Source: Methanothermobacter sp. (lineage in GTDB: Archaea; Methanobacteriota; Methanobacteria; Methanobacteriales; Methanothermobacteraceae). Taken from it: a stretch of 64,000 bases of DNA. Below, one piece after another: positions 17,913 through 26,121 of this stretch. Position numbers and translations under genes: made by a program. The stretch is taken from contig NZ_JASFYG010000004.1 in assembly GCF_030055435.1 (NCBI RefSeq), positions 157,487 to 221,486 on the forward strand, read 5' to 3'. Below the pieces are notes generated by a model, which saw only the letters and a list, made by a program, of their open reading frames with translations, made no database searches and was not told the origin of the DNA. Every line of letters begins with the position of its first letter. The first letter of the stretch is position 1.

Positions 17913-18794
17913 ATGAGAAAGTTGTGTCTTTGGGGTTTGCTGATCCTCTTCACACTCGCAGTATCCTTTAACGCTGCTGCGGCCGCAGAAACCCCACAGG
18001 ATAACAGCAGCAACCCCACCGATCCCATGGAACTATCCACAGCAGATAACCCTGAAGTGAACTTCACGGATCCAGCAGAGTTCACCATAGACGATAACAT
18101 CACAGTCGACACCACAGGAGTGGTTATGCAGACCAGGAACTACACCTGCGGGCCGGCAGCACTCGCCACACTACTCCAGAACCTCGGAATAAACACAACC
18201 GAAGATGAGCTCGCAGACCTCGCCGAAACCACAGAAGACGGAACAACAATGCAGGGACTCATCAAAGCAGCAAAGGCCAAAGGCGTGAACCTCATTGGAG
18301 TGAAACTCAACATCACTGAACTCCGCGGGAACATGATCGCCTATACAGTGAGTGACGGCGAGGGACACTACACCCTCATCAGGGAAGTCACCAGCAACAC
18401 CGTTAAACTCGCAGACCCCACACAGGGAAACATAGAAATACCACTGGAAGAATTCCAGAAAATCTACACCGGCTACACCCTCACAACCACCAACCAAACA
18501 GAAACAACTGAAAACACAACAGAACCAGAAAACCAGACAAACCCAGAAAACCAAACAGAAACAGAGCCCCATATAAACACAGGAAAAATCCTAAGCACCG
18601 AGGAAATGCAGAGGATTAAAGGGCGGTTATGGTGGCTTCCAGTGACTTTATATGGGCTGGGTAATCTAATCATCACAATCAGAGATAAATATGTTCCTCA
18701 AAGATACTGGAAATATTGTGCTTATCATCCGCCAAACAAGAAGGTGAAAGCATACGTGGGGCGTGATCACTGCATACATTATGTAGAATACTAA
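17913..18794 (+). CDS. Secreted C39-type cysteine peptidase fused to a leader-like motif and Cys/aromatic tail
   Basis: A 293-residue protein. Residues 1-25 form a signal peptide. Residues 66-190 form a C39 peptidase-like domain, the family that cuts double-glycine leaders: Gln73, Cys79 in QTRNYTCGPAAL, His152 in GHYTLI and Asp168 in LADPTQG give an intact active site. A linker rich in Asn, Thr and Glu (191-222) has many NxT sites. Then ILSTEEMQRIKGR (226-238) fits the double-glycine leader pattern (L-12, S-11, E-8, M-7, I-4, G-2), with Arg instead of Gly at -1. The tail (239-293) has WW, two Cys (269, 287) and many aromatics. GGTGATGATGG precedes the ATG. The protein could also be a plain surface peptidase with an anchor-like segment at 245-256. 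Confidence 0.75.
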   Translation: MRKLCLWGLLILFTLAVSFNAAAAAETPQDNSSNPTDPMELSTADNPEVNFTDPAEFTIDDNITVDTTGVVMQTRNYTCGPAALATLLQNLGINTTEDELADLAETTEDGTTMQGLIKAAKAKGVNLIGVKLNITELRGNMIAYTVSDGEGHYTLIREVTSNTVKLADPTQGNIEIPLEEFQKIYTGYTLTTTNQTETTENTTEPENQTNPENQTETEPHINTGKILSTEEMQRIKGRLWWLPVTLYGLGNLIITIRDKYVPQRYWKYCAYHPPNKKVKAYVGRDHCIHYVEY

Positions 18795-18832
18795 CCACCA
18801 AACCAATTATTTTTTAAAAGAGGAGGAAAGCT

Positions 18833-19264
18833 ATGAAATATAAAAGGTTTATATTAACGCTGCTGGCGGTTTTTGCCATAACTGCGGCTATAGTTCTATC
18901 AGGGTGGCTGCAGGGGGATGAGCTGGCCCCATTCTTCTATGCTGTCTCAGGGGACCCTGTTGATTCAGCAGCCTATATTCTCATTTTAGATGTCATTGCT
19001 ATACTGTTCATGACTGGTTTGAAGGGGGTTATCAGAGACACTGGTGGATGCTATGACCATGGCTTTACCGGGACACTGCTGATCAGCGCCCTTTTCACAC
19101 TGGGATTCAACCTCATAGGTTTGACAAACGCCATCCTCACTGAAACACCCATCAACAAAAATGTTGTGGGGGCCACATGCGTCGCTATTACAGTAACCGC
19201 CACCGCATATATCGCCTTTACAGTGTTAACCATAATCAAGCCAGTAACTGATTCAAAAGATTGA
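18833..19264 (+). CDS. Small four-segment membrane protein of the island
   Basis: A 143-residue protein with hydrophobic segments at about 6-25, 48-62, 79-101 and 112-135, no recognised family. An unusually strong AGAGGAGG ribosome site precedes the ATG. It lies 38 bases after the C39 peptidase gene and is probably co-transcribed, which makes it a candidate partner or immunity-like protein. Its 3' end runs into a decayed coding stretch in another frame. Confidence 0.65.
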   Translation: MKYKRFILTLLAVFAITAAIVLSGWLQGDELAPFFYAVSGDPVDSAAYILILDVIAILFMTGLKGVIRDTGGCYDHGFTGTLLISALFTLGFNLIGLTNAILTETPINKNVVGATCVAITVTATAYIAFTVLTIIKPVTDSKD

Positions 19265-19276
19265 GAAAAAAGCATT

Positions 19277-19455
19277 ATTAAAATACAGTAAGCAAAAAAA
19301 TAAAAAATGGCATGGTGAGGAGTTTAACTGGTGGAATGTTTATTACATGGTTTGCCGGGACATTGTAGGGGGATCCTGGTAAAGGATGCTCCCATATCCT
19401 CTTTGAACCTGCAGAAGGGCGTTATTATCGTGCACATTGTGGGTGGTGGTATTAA
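19277..19455 (+). pseudogene. Decayed coding remnant ending in a Cys/Trp/Tyr-rich tail
   Basis: Read from about 19277, one frame gives KKWHGEEFNWWNVYYMVCRD, then reaches a G5 run at about 19366-19371. Removing one G continues as GDPGKGCSH, then FEPAEGRYYRAHCGWWY and a TAA at 19453-19455. No start codon fits, so the 5' part is missing. Its tail (RAHCGWWY at the end) resembles the end of the C39 protein (GRDHCIHYVEY): His-Cys followed by a terminal aromatic. I take it as a remnant of a second such tail. The translation is real; the homology is tentative. Confidence 0.45.
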
Positions 19456-19492
19456 AGTACCGCCATTCCTCCTTATTCAGGAGGTTTTATAA

Positions 19493-19844
19493 ATGTCATT
19501 TGATGAAAGAAGGTTTTTAGGCCTATTCACGGTTTTGATGGTAATTTCATTCCTCTATGTGTTTGATGTCCATGGAGCATCAGAGTTCATGTTTTTCTCT
19601 TGATGCTTACCATGCTCTCCCTCTAGGTTATAGAACTTCAAACCAGCACAATAGAGGGCATCTTAAAATTTTTGTTGAGACGGTCCTAACAGCACTCCTC
19701 CTCTACATCATACTGGTACTTCAACCAACGCTAAACACCTTAAACTGGTATGTTGCCATCATATTACTGACAACACTCCTCCTGATCAACACACCCCAAC
19801 TGAAAACCCTCCTAAGAACCAGCAGTAAAAACAAAAAGACATAG
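19493..19844 (+). pseudogene. Frameshifted small membrane protein gene
   Basis: A good AGGAGGTTTTATAA site precedes an ATG opening with SFDERRFLGLF and a hydrophobic stretch to FMFF at about 19600, where a stop occurs. Reading resumes in a second frame (LLMLTMLSL, IELQTSTIEGILKFL) and then in a third (KIFVETVLTALLLYI to the stop at 19844). At least two frameshifts are needed to restore about 115 residues with three or four membrane segments, like the other small proteins of the island. Confidence 0.6.
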
Positions 19845-19865
19845 GGTACCTTTTTGGGATGCTAA

Positions 19866-20007
19866 GACCCTATTTATATCAATGTTGAGGTAGAAGGGTG
19901 GCTTCATTGTGGAGATATTGGGAAAGTAGATTTTCGATGGGTTCCAGGATTACAGTGAAAGCTACATGGGCTGGTACCGTCACGAGGGTTATGGATATGC
20001 ATCATGA
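19866..20007 (+). pseudogene. Possible decayed coding remnant
   Basis: After an in-frame TAA, one frame reads DPIYINVEVEGWLHCGDIG and KVDFRWVPG, ending at a stop in the 19940s; shifting frame continues as FQDYSESYMGWYRHEGYGYA and a stop at 20005-20007. The composition (aromatic and charged residues, no rare-codon noise) looks like former coding sequence of a soluble or surface protein, but no start and no family can be named. Confidence 0.3.
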
Positions 20008-20042
20008 TGGGGCCTCCATATTCATTGATAGGTGGTGATTTA

Positions 20043-20360
20043 GTGCGAAGTGCATATGTACTCATGGCTGGGGTTATATTGCTCCTTTTTCCTGGATGGT
20101 GAGCAGAAATTCAGGTTTCCTTCTGGACCTGGCATTCGCCATCTTCACGGGACTCGTTATCGCACGCTTCAGTAAGCCTGCTGAAGAAAAGAGCAACATG
20201 ATAATATCAGCAGTCCTGTTACACAATCCTTGTCATGCTGCAGGCTCTTAGAGGTTTTCCATTAAATTCGTGGACATTGCTGTTCACAGCAGGGTCATTT
20301 TTCCTCTCACTGATCCTCATGCAAAGAGGAAGCATTCTAAACAGCGCCCTCCCCCAGTAA
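20043..20360 (+). pseudogene. Frameshifted small membrane protein gene
   Basis: A GGTGGTGATT site precedes a GTG opening RSAYVLMAGVILLLFPGW, which soon meets a stop at about 20100. A second frame gives SGFLLDLAFAIFTGLVIARF and SKPAEEKSNMIISAVLL; a third gives ILVMLQALRGFPLNSW then TLLFTAGSFFLSLILM and a TAA at 20358. Two frameshifts would rebuild about 105 residues with four membrane segments. Nothing else is seen between it and the next gene except a T-rich stretch serving fmdE termination. Confidence 0.6.
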
Positions 20361-20469
20361 ACATTTAATTTCTGGGAAGCCAACCTACAGGTAATCCATT
20401 TAACGTTTTTTTATATCTGGATGATCATCTGGTTGAAGTGAATATAACTTGATGATAAAAAATAAAATT

Positions 20470-20985
20470 TTAACCCCTGAAACATGGGATGCAGACTATT
20501 TCACCATTCTTTATTCTTGCCCTGTGCTCTGAAACCGGTTCTCCACATTCAGCACATCTCACCGATCCATAGATCCTCGCCTTCTCTGGAATCTCCTCCA
20601 CCACATCGGTGACATCAAAGAGTTCATGGGGGTCCATTTCAAGTATCCTTTCTGTCATCTCAGCCCTGTCAGCAACCCCCTTTTCATCCATGAGTTCATC
20701 AATGGTCTTTTTAAGGGATATCCTTATTCCCTCACCTGTTTTTCTGTTCAGGAACGTGTAGACATGTTTTCCATGGTCCCTGAATACCAGGTTCCCCTTG
20801 CCGAATGTGCACCCTGTCACGAACTGGATGGAGTCTATGCTGCAGCTGTCGTTCTCAACAACAGCGACTATCTCCTCATCCTCTGATCTTCCAAACTTCT
20901 CTGCCACGATCTTTCCAACCATGTATCCAAGGGCTGTTCCTGCACAGGAATGACCGTGAAATTTGACTATGTCACTATAATCCAT
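20470..20985 (-). CDS. FmdE-family protein with C-terminal zinc finger
   Basis: A 171-residue FmdE-like protein. The N-terminal domain shows [16 protein letters not shown] and [21 protein letters not shown], with conserved His/Cys likely to bind a metal; the C-terminus has a CxxC pair at VRCAECG and another at IVCIPCF, forming a zinc ribbon. FmdE was named from its link to molybdenum formylmethanofuran dehydrogenase, but this copy is far from fwd/fmd genes, so its role is open. GGTGGTTTA precedes the ATG. Next upstream is a DinG-like helicase. Confidence 0.85.
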   Translation of the reverse strand: MDYSDIVKFHGHSCAGTALGYMVGKIVAEKFGRSEDEEIVAVVENDSCSIDSIQFVTGCTFGKGNLVFRDHGKHVYTFLNRKTGEGIRISLKKTIDELMDEKGVADRAEMTERILEMDPHELFDVTDVVEEIPEKARIYGSVRCAECGEPVSEHRARIKNGEIVCIPCFRG

Positions 20986-21015
20986 TAAACCACCTTTTAG
21001 AGTCTATCATATGAA

Positions 21016-22770
21016 TTATTCATTGACTATGGCCTCCTTGAAGAACTCAGGGAGGAGCGACCTGTAGAGGGGGCTTCTGAAGAGCATCTCTATGTTACCG
21101 TCCAGTATGTAGGTGTAGCATGAGTCGTCATGGGCCCTCATCCCACGCCCATATGCCTGCATCAGTGTCATTATGGTCTTGTAGGCGTACCACCGCTGGT
21201 CCATTCTCTGCCTCCTGTTCACCTGCTTATCCCCAAGGTATGGGAAGGGTATCTTGTAGATCACCTGGAACCTGCACTTATCATAGGGTAGATCAACACC
21301 CTCACTCATTGATGGGCTCACAAGGACCAGTGGTTCAGTGGAGTTCTCAAAGTATCTTAGAACGGCCTCCCTGTTGGATGCCTTGTGGTCGATGAGTCTC
21401 CTGTTTGGTATGTTCTCCATTATGAACCTCTGGCAGCGGTAGTTGTGTGTATGTATGAGTCCCTTATCGTTTCTGTGCCTCTCAAGGATTCTGTTCAGTA
21501 TGGGGATGGTCTCCGGGGCCGTCTGCTTTATCCGGTTCCTTGACATTTTCCCGGCGATCTTCAGTTCTATGGGTCTTCTTGATGCCGGGAATGGGCTGTC
21601 GACCCTTACTATGTAGGCCTCATCGGGTTTTATGCCCAGCCACTGGCAGAAGAGCCTCTCATTCAGTATTGTGGCGCTCATGAAAAGGCATGATTCAGAG
21701 TAGGAGAAGAGGCGGTCATGTGCATAGTGGTGGACCCTGAGGGGTTTGAATGAAACCGATTCACCGTCGGAATCAATAATCCAGTTTTTTGGTTCATCCT
21801 CAAGGCTCATTTTAAGTTCCGAGAGCCTCTTGATGGTCCTCTTTATCCTGTCCCTCCTCTTCCTGGGCAGTGATTCCAGTTCAAGGTCGCTGTAGTGGTC
21901 TGCTATGGCTTCAACCTGGAGGATCCACTCGGCGGGGTCATCCTCCTGCATCATGCTGGAGGGTATCGTCCTCTTAATGTCCTTCCTGAGTCGCCTGTTG
22001 GATATGGTGACCTCCAGTCGCTTCATGAGTTTATCCTCGATGTTGTGGGCCTCGTCCAGTATCATGAGGTTCCTCCTGTCAAAGTGGCCCACGTAGTTCA
22101 GTTCAAGGAATGCATAGTCATAGTTCATGAGGGTTATGGGGCTGTTTATGGCCTCTGCCTTCTGTTCCCAGTAGTGGCAGTGCTCATCTGTCCTGAAGAA
22201 TACCCTGTTGCCATATGAGTCCTGGAATGCCTCCTCACCCAGGAGTGTTTCGCCCCTCACAACACCGTAGGGGCAGTGGAAGTTCTCTGATGATGGGGTT
22301 GTCTGGCAGGTGCCCATGTCACAGGTTGACTCCAGGTCGTCATTGCGGCAGAGGAAGTTGCCCCTCCCCTTCACAACCGGAAACCCGAATTCAGTGGCAT
22401 ACTGGTCCTGGAGCTGTTTTGTCATTGTGAGTATGTATGCCGGCTGGTAGATCCCTGCTAGGGTACATGCTATTGCCGACTTCCCGGTGCCTGTACCTGC
22501 CTCGAGTATAACGTAGCGGTAGCCGTCCTCAAGTGCCTGGTAGATGTCGTTTATGATATCAAGCTGTCCTGGTCTTGGCTGGGGAAAGGGAAAGTTCTCT
22601 ATGATTTCGCCGGGTATGTGGGGATACCTCTTCTGGAGGTCCTCGTTGATGGAATCTGATTTCTCATGGGATTTTATGAGGTTCCTGAAGAATGAAAGGC
22701 GCCCCCTGCCCCTGCATGTGCAGTTATCCCTCATCATTCCACAGTCGGGACAGAAAAGTGGGTTTTCCAT
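21016..22770 (-). CDS. DinG/Rad3-like ATP-dependent DNA helicase
   Basis: A 584-residue superfamily 2 helicase of the XPD/DinG group. An N-terminal CxxC-type cluster (FCPDCGMMRDNCTC) is present. Helicase motifs: EAGTGTGKSAIACTLAG (Walker A), DEAHNIED (DEAH), SATILNERLF, and VSPSMSEGVDLPYDKC with QAYGRGMRAHDDSCYTYILD near the C-terminus. Four cysteines between motifs I and II (about 122-158) could bind the iron-sulfur cluster of this family. Likely role: DNA repair or R-loop/G-quadruplex removal. A stand-alone gene. Confidence 0.9.
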   Translation of the reverse strand: MENPLFCPDCGMMRDNCTCRGRGRLSFFRNLIKSHEKSDSINEDLQKRYPHIPGEIIENFPFPQPRPGQLDIINDIYQALEDGYRYVILEAGTGTGKSAIACTLAGIYQPAYILTMTKQLQDQYATEFGFPVVKGRGNFLCRNDDLESTCDMGTCQTTPSSENFHCPYGVVRGETLLGEEAFQDSYGNRVFFRTDEHCHYWEQKAEAINSPITLMNYDYAFLELNYVGHFDRRNLMILDEAHNIEDKLMKRLEVTISNRRLRKDIKRTIPSSMMQEDDPAEWILQVEAIADHYSDLELESLPRKRRDRIKRTIKRLSELKMSLEDEPKNWIIDSDGESVSFKPLRVHHYAHDRLFSYSESCLFMSATILNERLFCQWLGIKPDEAYIVRVDSPFPASRRPIELKIAGKMSRNRIKQTAPETIPILNRILERHRNDKGLIHTHNYRCQRFIMENIPNRRLIDHKASNREAVLRYFENSTEPLVLVSPSMSEGVDLPYDKCRFQVIYKIPFPYLGDKQVNRRQRMDQRWYAYKTIMTLMQAYGRGMRAHDDSCYTYILDGNIEMLFRSPLYRSLLPEFFKEAIVNE

Positions 22771-22862
22771 GGGGTCTATTTAAGGGTGAGGAACTATATA
22801 AGTTTAGAGAGTGCCACTGAAAACAAATTCATTATCTGCAGAATGATCATCAGGTGTTTCTA

Positions 22863-23561
22863 ATGAATGGAAAACTCATAGGTGTGGGTGTTGGGCCAGG
22901 TGACAGTGAACTTTTAACCATAAGGGCCCTGAAGGTTTTAAGATCAGTTCCAGTTATATGCGCTCCCCGTTCGTCATCTGAAAGAGACAGCATAGCCCTT
23001 TCAATTGTGGAAGATGTTTTAAGTGAACGTGACGATGATTACAGGGTGATTGACCCTGTATTCCCCATGACAGATGATAGGGATGAACTTGAAAGGCACT
23101 GGGATGAGGCTGCCCGCCTGGTTTCAGGGGAACTTGCCTCAGGGAGGGACGTTGCATTTATAACCCTGGGTGACCCCTCCATCTACAGCACCTTCAGTTA
23201 TCTTAAGAGGCGGATTGAGGATATGGGCTTCGAGACAGAGATGGTTCCTGGTGTGACATCATTCACAGCGTGTGCTGCAAGTGCAGGTACGGCTATCGTG
23301 GAGGGTAATGAGATTCTTGTTGTGGTGCCAAGGGTTGATGAGCGCTTCAGGAGCATAATTGAAAACGTTGATTCCTGCGTTATAATGAAAACCTCACGTC
23401 ACGGGAGGCGTGCCAGGGAGGTTGTGGAGTCTGACCCCCGGGATAGGTATGTTGTATCTGTGGAGAACTGCAGCATGGACGATGAGGTGGTTGAGAGGGG
23501 CTTCCCGTCAAAGGGGAGGTACCTTGCAACGACCATAGTGAGGTTCAGGGGCAGCATCTAA
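22863..23561 (+). CDS. cbiL: Cobalt-precorrin-2 C20-methyltransferase
   Basis: A 232-residue tetrapyrrole methylase that adds a SAM methyl at C20 in anaerobic cobamide synthesis, needed for methanogen corrinoids. GVGPGDSELLTIRALKVL near the start and YSTFSYLKRRIEDMGFETEMVPGVTSF are family signatures. A GTG three codons earlier is possible; AGGTG at six bases from the ATG at 22863 decides for the ATG. Confidence 0.93.
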   Translation: MNGKLIGVGVGPGDSELLTIRALKVLRSVPVICAPRSSSERDSIALSIVEDVLSERDDDYRVIDPVFPMTDDRDELERHWDEAARLVSGELASGRDVAFITLGDPSIYSTFSYLKRRIEDMGFETEMVPGVTSFTACAASAGTAIVEGNEILVVVPRVDERFRSIIENVDSCVIMKTSRHGRRAREVVESDPRDRYVVSVENCSMDDEVVERGFPSKGRYLATTIVRFRGSI

Positions 23562-23612
23562 TGGTGAAAGCCCTGCTGGGATTCCTGGATAGTCTGACCA
23601 AGGAACTAACCC

Positions 23613-24362
23613 TCATGGGTTTATGATGAATGAGCACCTCTCATCCCCCCTTGCATAGCATTCTGTCTCCTGTATTTCAACATCAGAATGGAAGTATCTG
23701 CCAAAAACGGCCTCGAGTATCCCTGAGTCCAAGGCACAGGCAGATTCCCCGATGTCAGGGAGCAGCCCGCATTCAAAGCATTCGTAGGCCCTGATTATAA
23801 GTGGATCCGTGCTTTCCACCTTGAGGGTCCCCAGCCGGTTTATCCTCCAGAATCTTCCCAGGTTTTCAAGGAGGTCCTCAAGGTTCTCCGCGCTTAAACT
23901 GGGGTATATGACCTCCCCTATCTTCAATCCCACCTCGTGGAGAATGGGGTCTATGTTTATACCCTCCTTTATGAGTTCAACCCGGAGTAGATGGAACATC
24001 AGCCTGAAGAACTCAAATGGATCCCCAACTGAGGTCAGGTGCTCTGCAAGAAACTCTGTTTTTTCCTCATCCAGTTCCCGGCGCTTTTTTCTTCTGAGTT
24101 TACCCAGATACCTTGAGTTTATTGAGAAGACCTTTATTCTCCTATCTGCCGGGTCCGGCCTTTCAACTATAAGGCCAGCCATTCTGAGATCCGAGAGGTG
24201 CTTTGATACCGTGGACTTGGATTTACCGGTTATTCTGACTATATCCTGAAATCTGAGTTCCCTCTTCATGAGTTCCGATAGTATGAGTGATTTAACGGGA
24301 CTCTCGATTACCTCTATTCCATTATCTGTTGCGAATATTGTGAACTGCTGTCTTTCCCTCAT
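23613..24362 (-). CDS. msvR: Redox-responsive transcription regulator MsvR
   Basis: A 249-residue regulator with an N-terminal ArsR-like winged helix (RELRFQDIVRITGKSKSTVS, about 33-52, then KHLSDLRMAGLIVERPDP) and a C-terminal V4R domain with several cysteines (YECFECG, SACALD, QETECY, ERCSFIINP). It is divergent from fpaA. In M. thermautotrophicus MsvR at this position is known to repress itself and the fpaA operon, with Cys redox state controlling DNA binding; conservation of gene, order and operator here supports the same role. Confidence 0.92.
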   Translation of the reverse strand: MRERQQFTIFATDNGIEVIESPVKSLILSELMKRELRFQDIVRITGKSKSTVSKHLSDLRMAGLIVERPDPADRRIKVFSINSRYLGKLRRKKRRELDEEKTEFLAEHLTSVGDPFEFFRLMFHLLRVELIKEGINIDPILHEVGLKIGEVIYPSLSAENLEDLLENLGRFWRINRLGTLKVESTDPLIIRAYECFECGLLPDIGESACALDSGILEAVFGRYFHSDVEIQETECYARGDERCSFIINP

Positions 24363-24415
24363 CGAGCAGAGTTATGTTTCACCACCCATAAAATTGTTTC
24401 ACTACCATAGAACAG

Positions 24416-24430
24416 AAAAAATTATATATT
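24416..24430. promoter_or_regulatory. Shared TATA region between msvR and fpaA
   Basis: AAAAATTATATATTAG is TATA-like on both strands. For fpaA it lies about 60 bases before the ATG, putting the start site near 24455, inside the operator described next. Confidence 0.45.
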
Positions 24431-24468
24431 AGTTCGTAGGTTATAGTACATTCGATGACATACGAACT
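24431..24468. promoter_or_regulatory. MsvR operator between msvR and fpaA
   Basis: AGTTCGTA (24431-24438) and TACGAACT (24461-24468) form a perfect inverted repeat. Within it TTCGATGACATACGAA (24451-24466) fits the reported MsvR motif TTCGTA-N4-TACGAA, as I recall it, except for the last two bases of the left half. A weaker half-site begins at 24433. The position over the predicted fpaA start suits a repressor. Confidence 0.7.
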
Positions 24469-24485
24469 AAATATCTGGTGATAAG

Positions 24486-25700
24486 ATGAAGGCCGCAGCA
24501 AAAAGAATATCCGATGGAGTATACTGGACTGGAGTCCTGGACTGGGATCTTAGAAACTACCATGGATACACCCTGCAGGGCACCACATACAACGCCTACC
24601 TTGTCTGTGGAGATGAAGGGGTTGCACTGATAGACAACTCCTACCCCGGCACCTTTGATGAGCTCATTGCAAGGGTTGAGGACGCCCTGCAACAGGAGGG
24701 AATGGACGGGATTGACCACATAGTCCAGAACCACGTTGAAAAGGACCACAGCGGGGTCCTTCTGGAACTCCACAGGAGGTTTCCTGAAGCCCCCATCTAC
24801 TGCACAGAGGTGGCTGTTAAGGGGCTCCTGAAACACTACCCCTCCCTCAGGGGAGCAGAGTTCAGGACCGTGAAAACAGGGGATGTGCTTGATCTTGGCG
24901 GGAAGACACTGACATTCCTGGAGGCCCCGCTGCTCCACTGGCCAGACAGCATGTTCACACTCCTTGATGAGGATGGGATACTCTTCTCAAACGACGCCTT
25001 CGGGCAGCACCTCTGCTACCCCCAGCGCCTTGACAGGGAGATATCAGAATACGTCCTCATGGATGCCGCCAGGAAGTTCTATGCAAACCTCATAACCCCG
25101 CTCTCAAAGCTGGTACTCAAAAAATTCGATGAAGTTAAGGAGCTTGGGCTTCTCGAAAGGATCCATATGATCGCCCCATCCCATGGGCAGATCTGGACAG
25201 ACCCCATGAAGATCATAGAGGCCTACACAGGCTGGGCCACCGGCATGGTGGATGAGAAGGTCACGGTGATCTACGACACCATGCACGGCTCAACCAGGAA
25301 GATGGCACATGCCATAGCAGAGGGAGCCATGAGCGAGGGGGTCGATGTTAGGGTCTACTGCCTCCATGAGGATGACAGGAGCGAGATCGTGAAGGATATA
25401 CTTGAAAGTGGCGCCATAGCACTTGGAGCCCCCACCATATACGACGAGCCCTACCCAAGCGTCGGAGACCTCCTCATGTACCTCAGGGGCCTCAAATTCA
25501 ACAGAACCCTCACCAGGAAGGCCCTTGTATTCGGGTCAATGGGTGGAAAGGGTGGTGCCACAGGCACCATGAATGAGCTCCTTGCAGGGGCAGGATTTGA
25601 TGTCATTGACGAGGATGAAGTGTACTACGTGCCCTCAGGTGAGGAACTCGACGCCTGCTTTGAGGCAGGGAGAAAACTTGCAGCTGAAATAAAGAGGTGA
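24486..25700 (+). CDS. fpaA: F420H2 oxidase (flavodiiron protein A)
   Basis: A 404-residue flavodiiron protein that reduces O2 to water with F420H2, protecting the anaerobe. The N-terminal metallo-beta-lactamase domain carries the diiron ligands HVEKDH (83-88) and later His/Asp ligands; the C-terminal flavodoxin domain begins with [20 protein letters not shown] near 257. GGTGAT is well placed before the ATG. First gene of the operon with rubrerythrin and rubredoxin, controlled by MsvR. Confidence 0.95.
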   Translation: MKAAAKRISDGVYWTGVLDWDLRNYHGYTLQGTTYNAYLVCGDEGVALIDNSYPGTFDELIARVEDALQQEGMDGIDHIVQNHVEKDHSGVLLELHRRFPEAPIYCTEVAVKGLLKHYPSLRGAEFRTVKTGDVLDLGGKTLTFLEAPLLHWPDSMFTLLDEDGILFSNDAFGQHLCYPQRLDREISEYVLMDAARKFYANLITPLSKLVLKKFDEVKELGLLERIHMIAPSHGQIWTDPMKIIEAYTGWATGMVDEKVTVIYDTMHGSTRKMAHAIAEGAMSEGVDVRVYCLHEDDRSEIVKDILESGAIALGAPTIYDEPYPSVGDLLMYLRGLKFNRTLTRKALVFGSMGGKGGATGTMNELLAGAGFDVIDEDEVYYVPSGEELDACFEAGRKLAAEIKR

Positions 25701-25705
25701 GTAAC

Positions 25706-26119
25706 ATGAACGAAAACAGGACAGGCATATGCAGGGATACTGAAATTGAAAAGGTGGTTGATGCCAATTTCAGGGGTGAATGCGCCGAGGTTGGCATGTA
25801 TCTTGCAATGGCGAGGCAGGCCCAGAGGGAGGGCCTCCCTGAGGTGGCAGAGGCCCTCAGAACAATAGCCCTCGAGGAGGCTGAGCATGCCGCCAGGTTT
25901 GCAGAGCTCAATGGCGTGATCAGAGACAATCTCAAGGAGAACATCGAGATGATGCTTGAGGGTGAAGAGGCTGCCAGCAGGGAAAAGGGTGAAGCGGCCC
26001 TCAGGGCCGCGGAGTGTGGTGTTGATGAGGCCCGTGATTTCTTCCATGAGAGCTCAAGGGATGAGGGAAGGCATGCCCGTATGCTCAGGGGCATTCTTGA
26101 GAGGTACTTCAAGGGGTAG
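25706..26119 (+). CDS. Rubrerythrin-like ferritin-fold diiron protein
   Basis: A 137-residue four-helix protein with diiron ligands: [10 protein letters not shown] (Glu25/28 area), [10 protein letters not shown] with E58xxH61, and DEGRHARML near 125. It lacks the C-terminal rubredoxin domain of classic rubrerythrin, but a separate rubredoxin is encoded next door. Likely role: peroxide reduction. AGAGGTGA overlapping the fpaA stop is the ribosome site for the ATG at 25706; a GTG three codons upstream is less likely. Confidence 0.9.
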   Translation: MNENRTGICRDTEIEKVVDANFRGECAEVGMYLAMARQAQREGLPEVAEALRTIALEEAEHAARFAELNGVIRDNLKENIEMMLEGEEAASREKGEAALRAAECGVDEARDFFHESSRDEGRHARMLRGILERYFKG

Positions 26120-26121
26120 AG

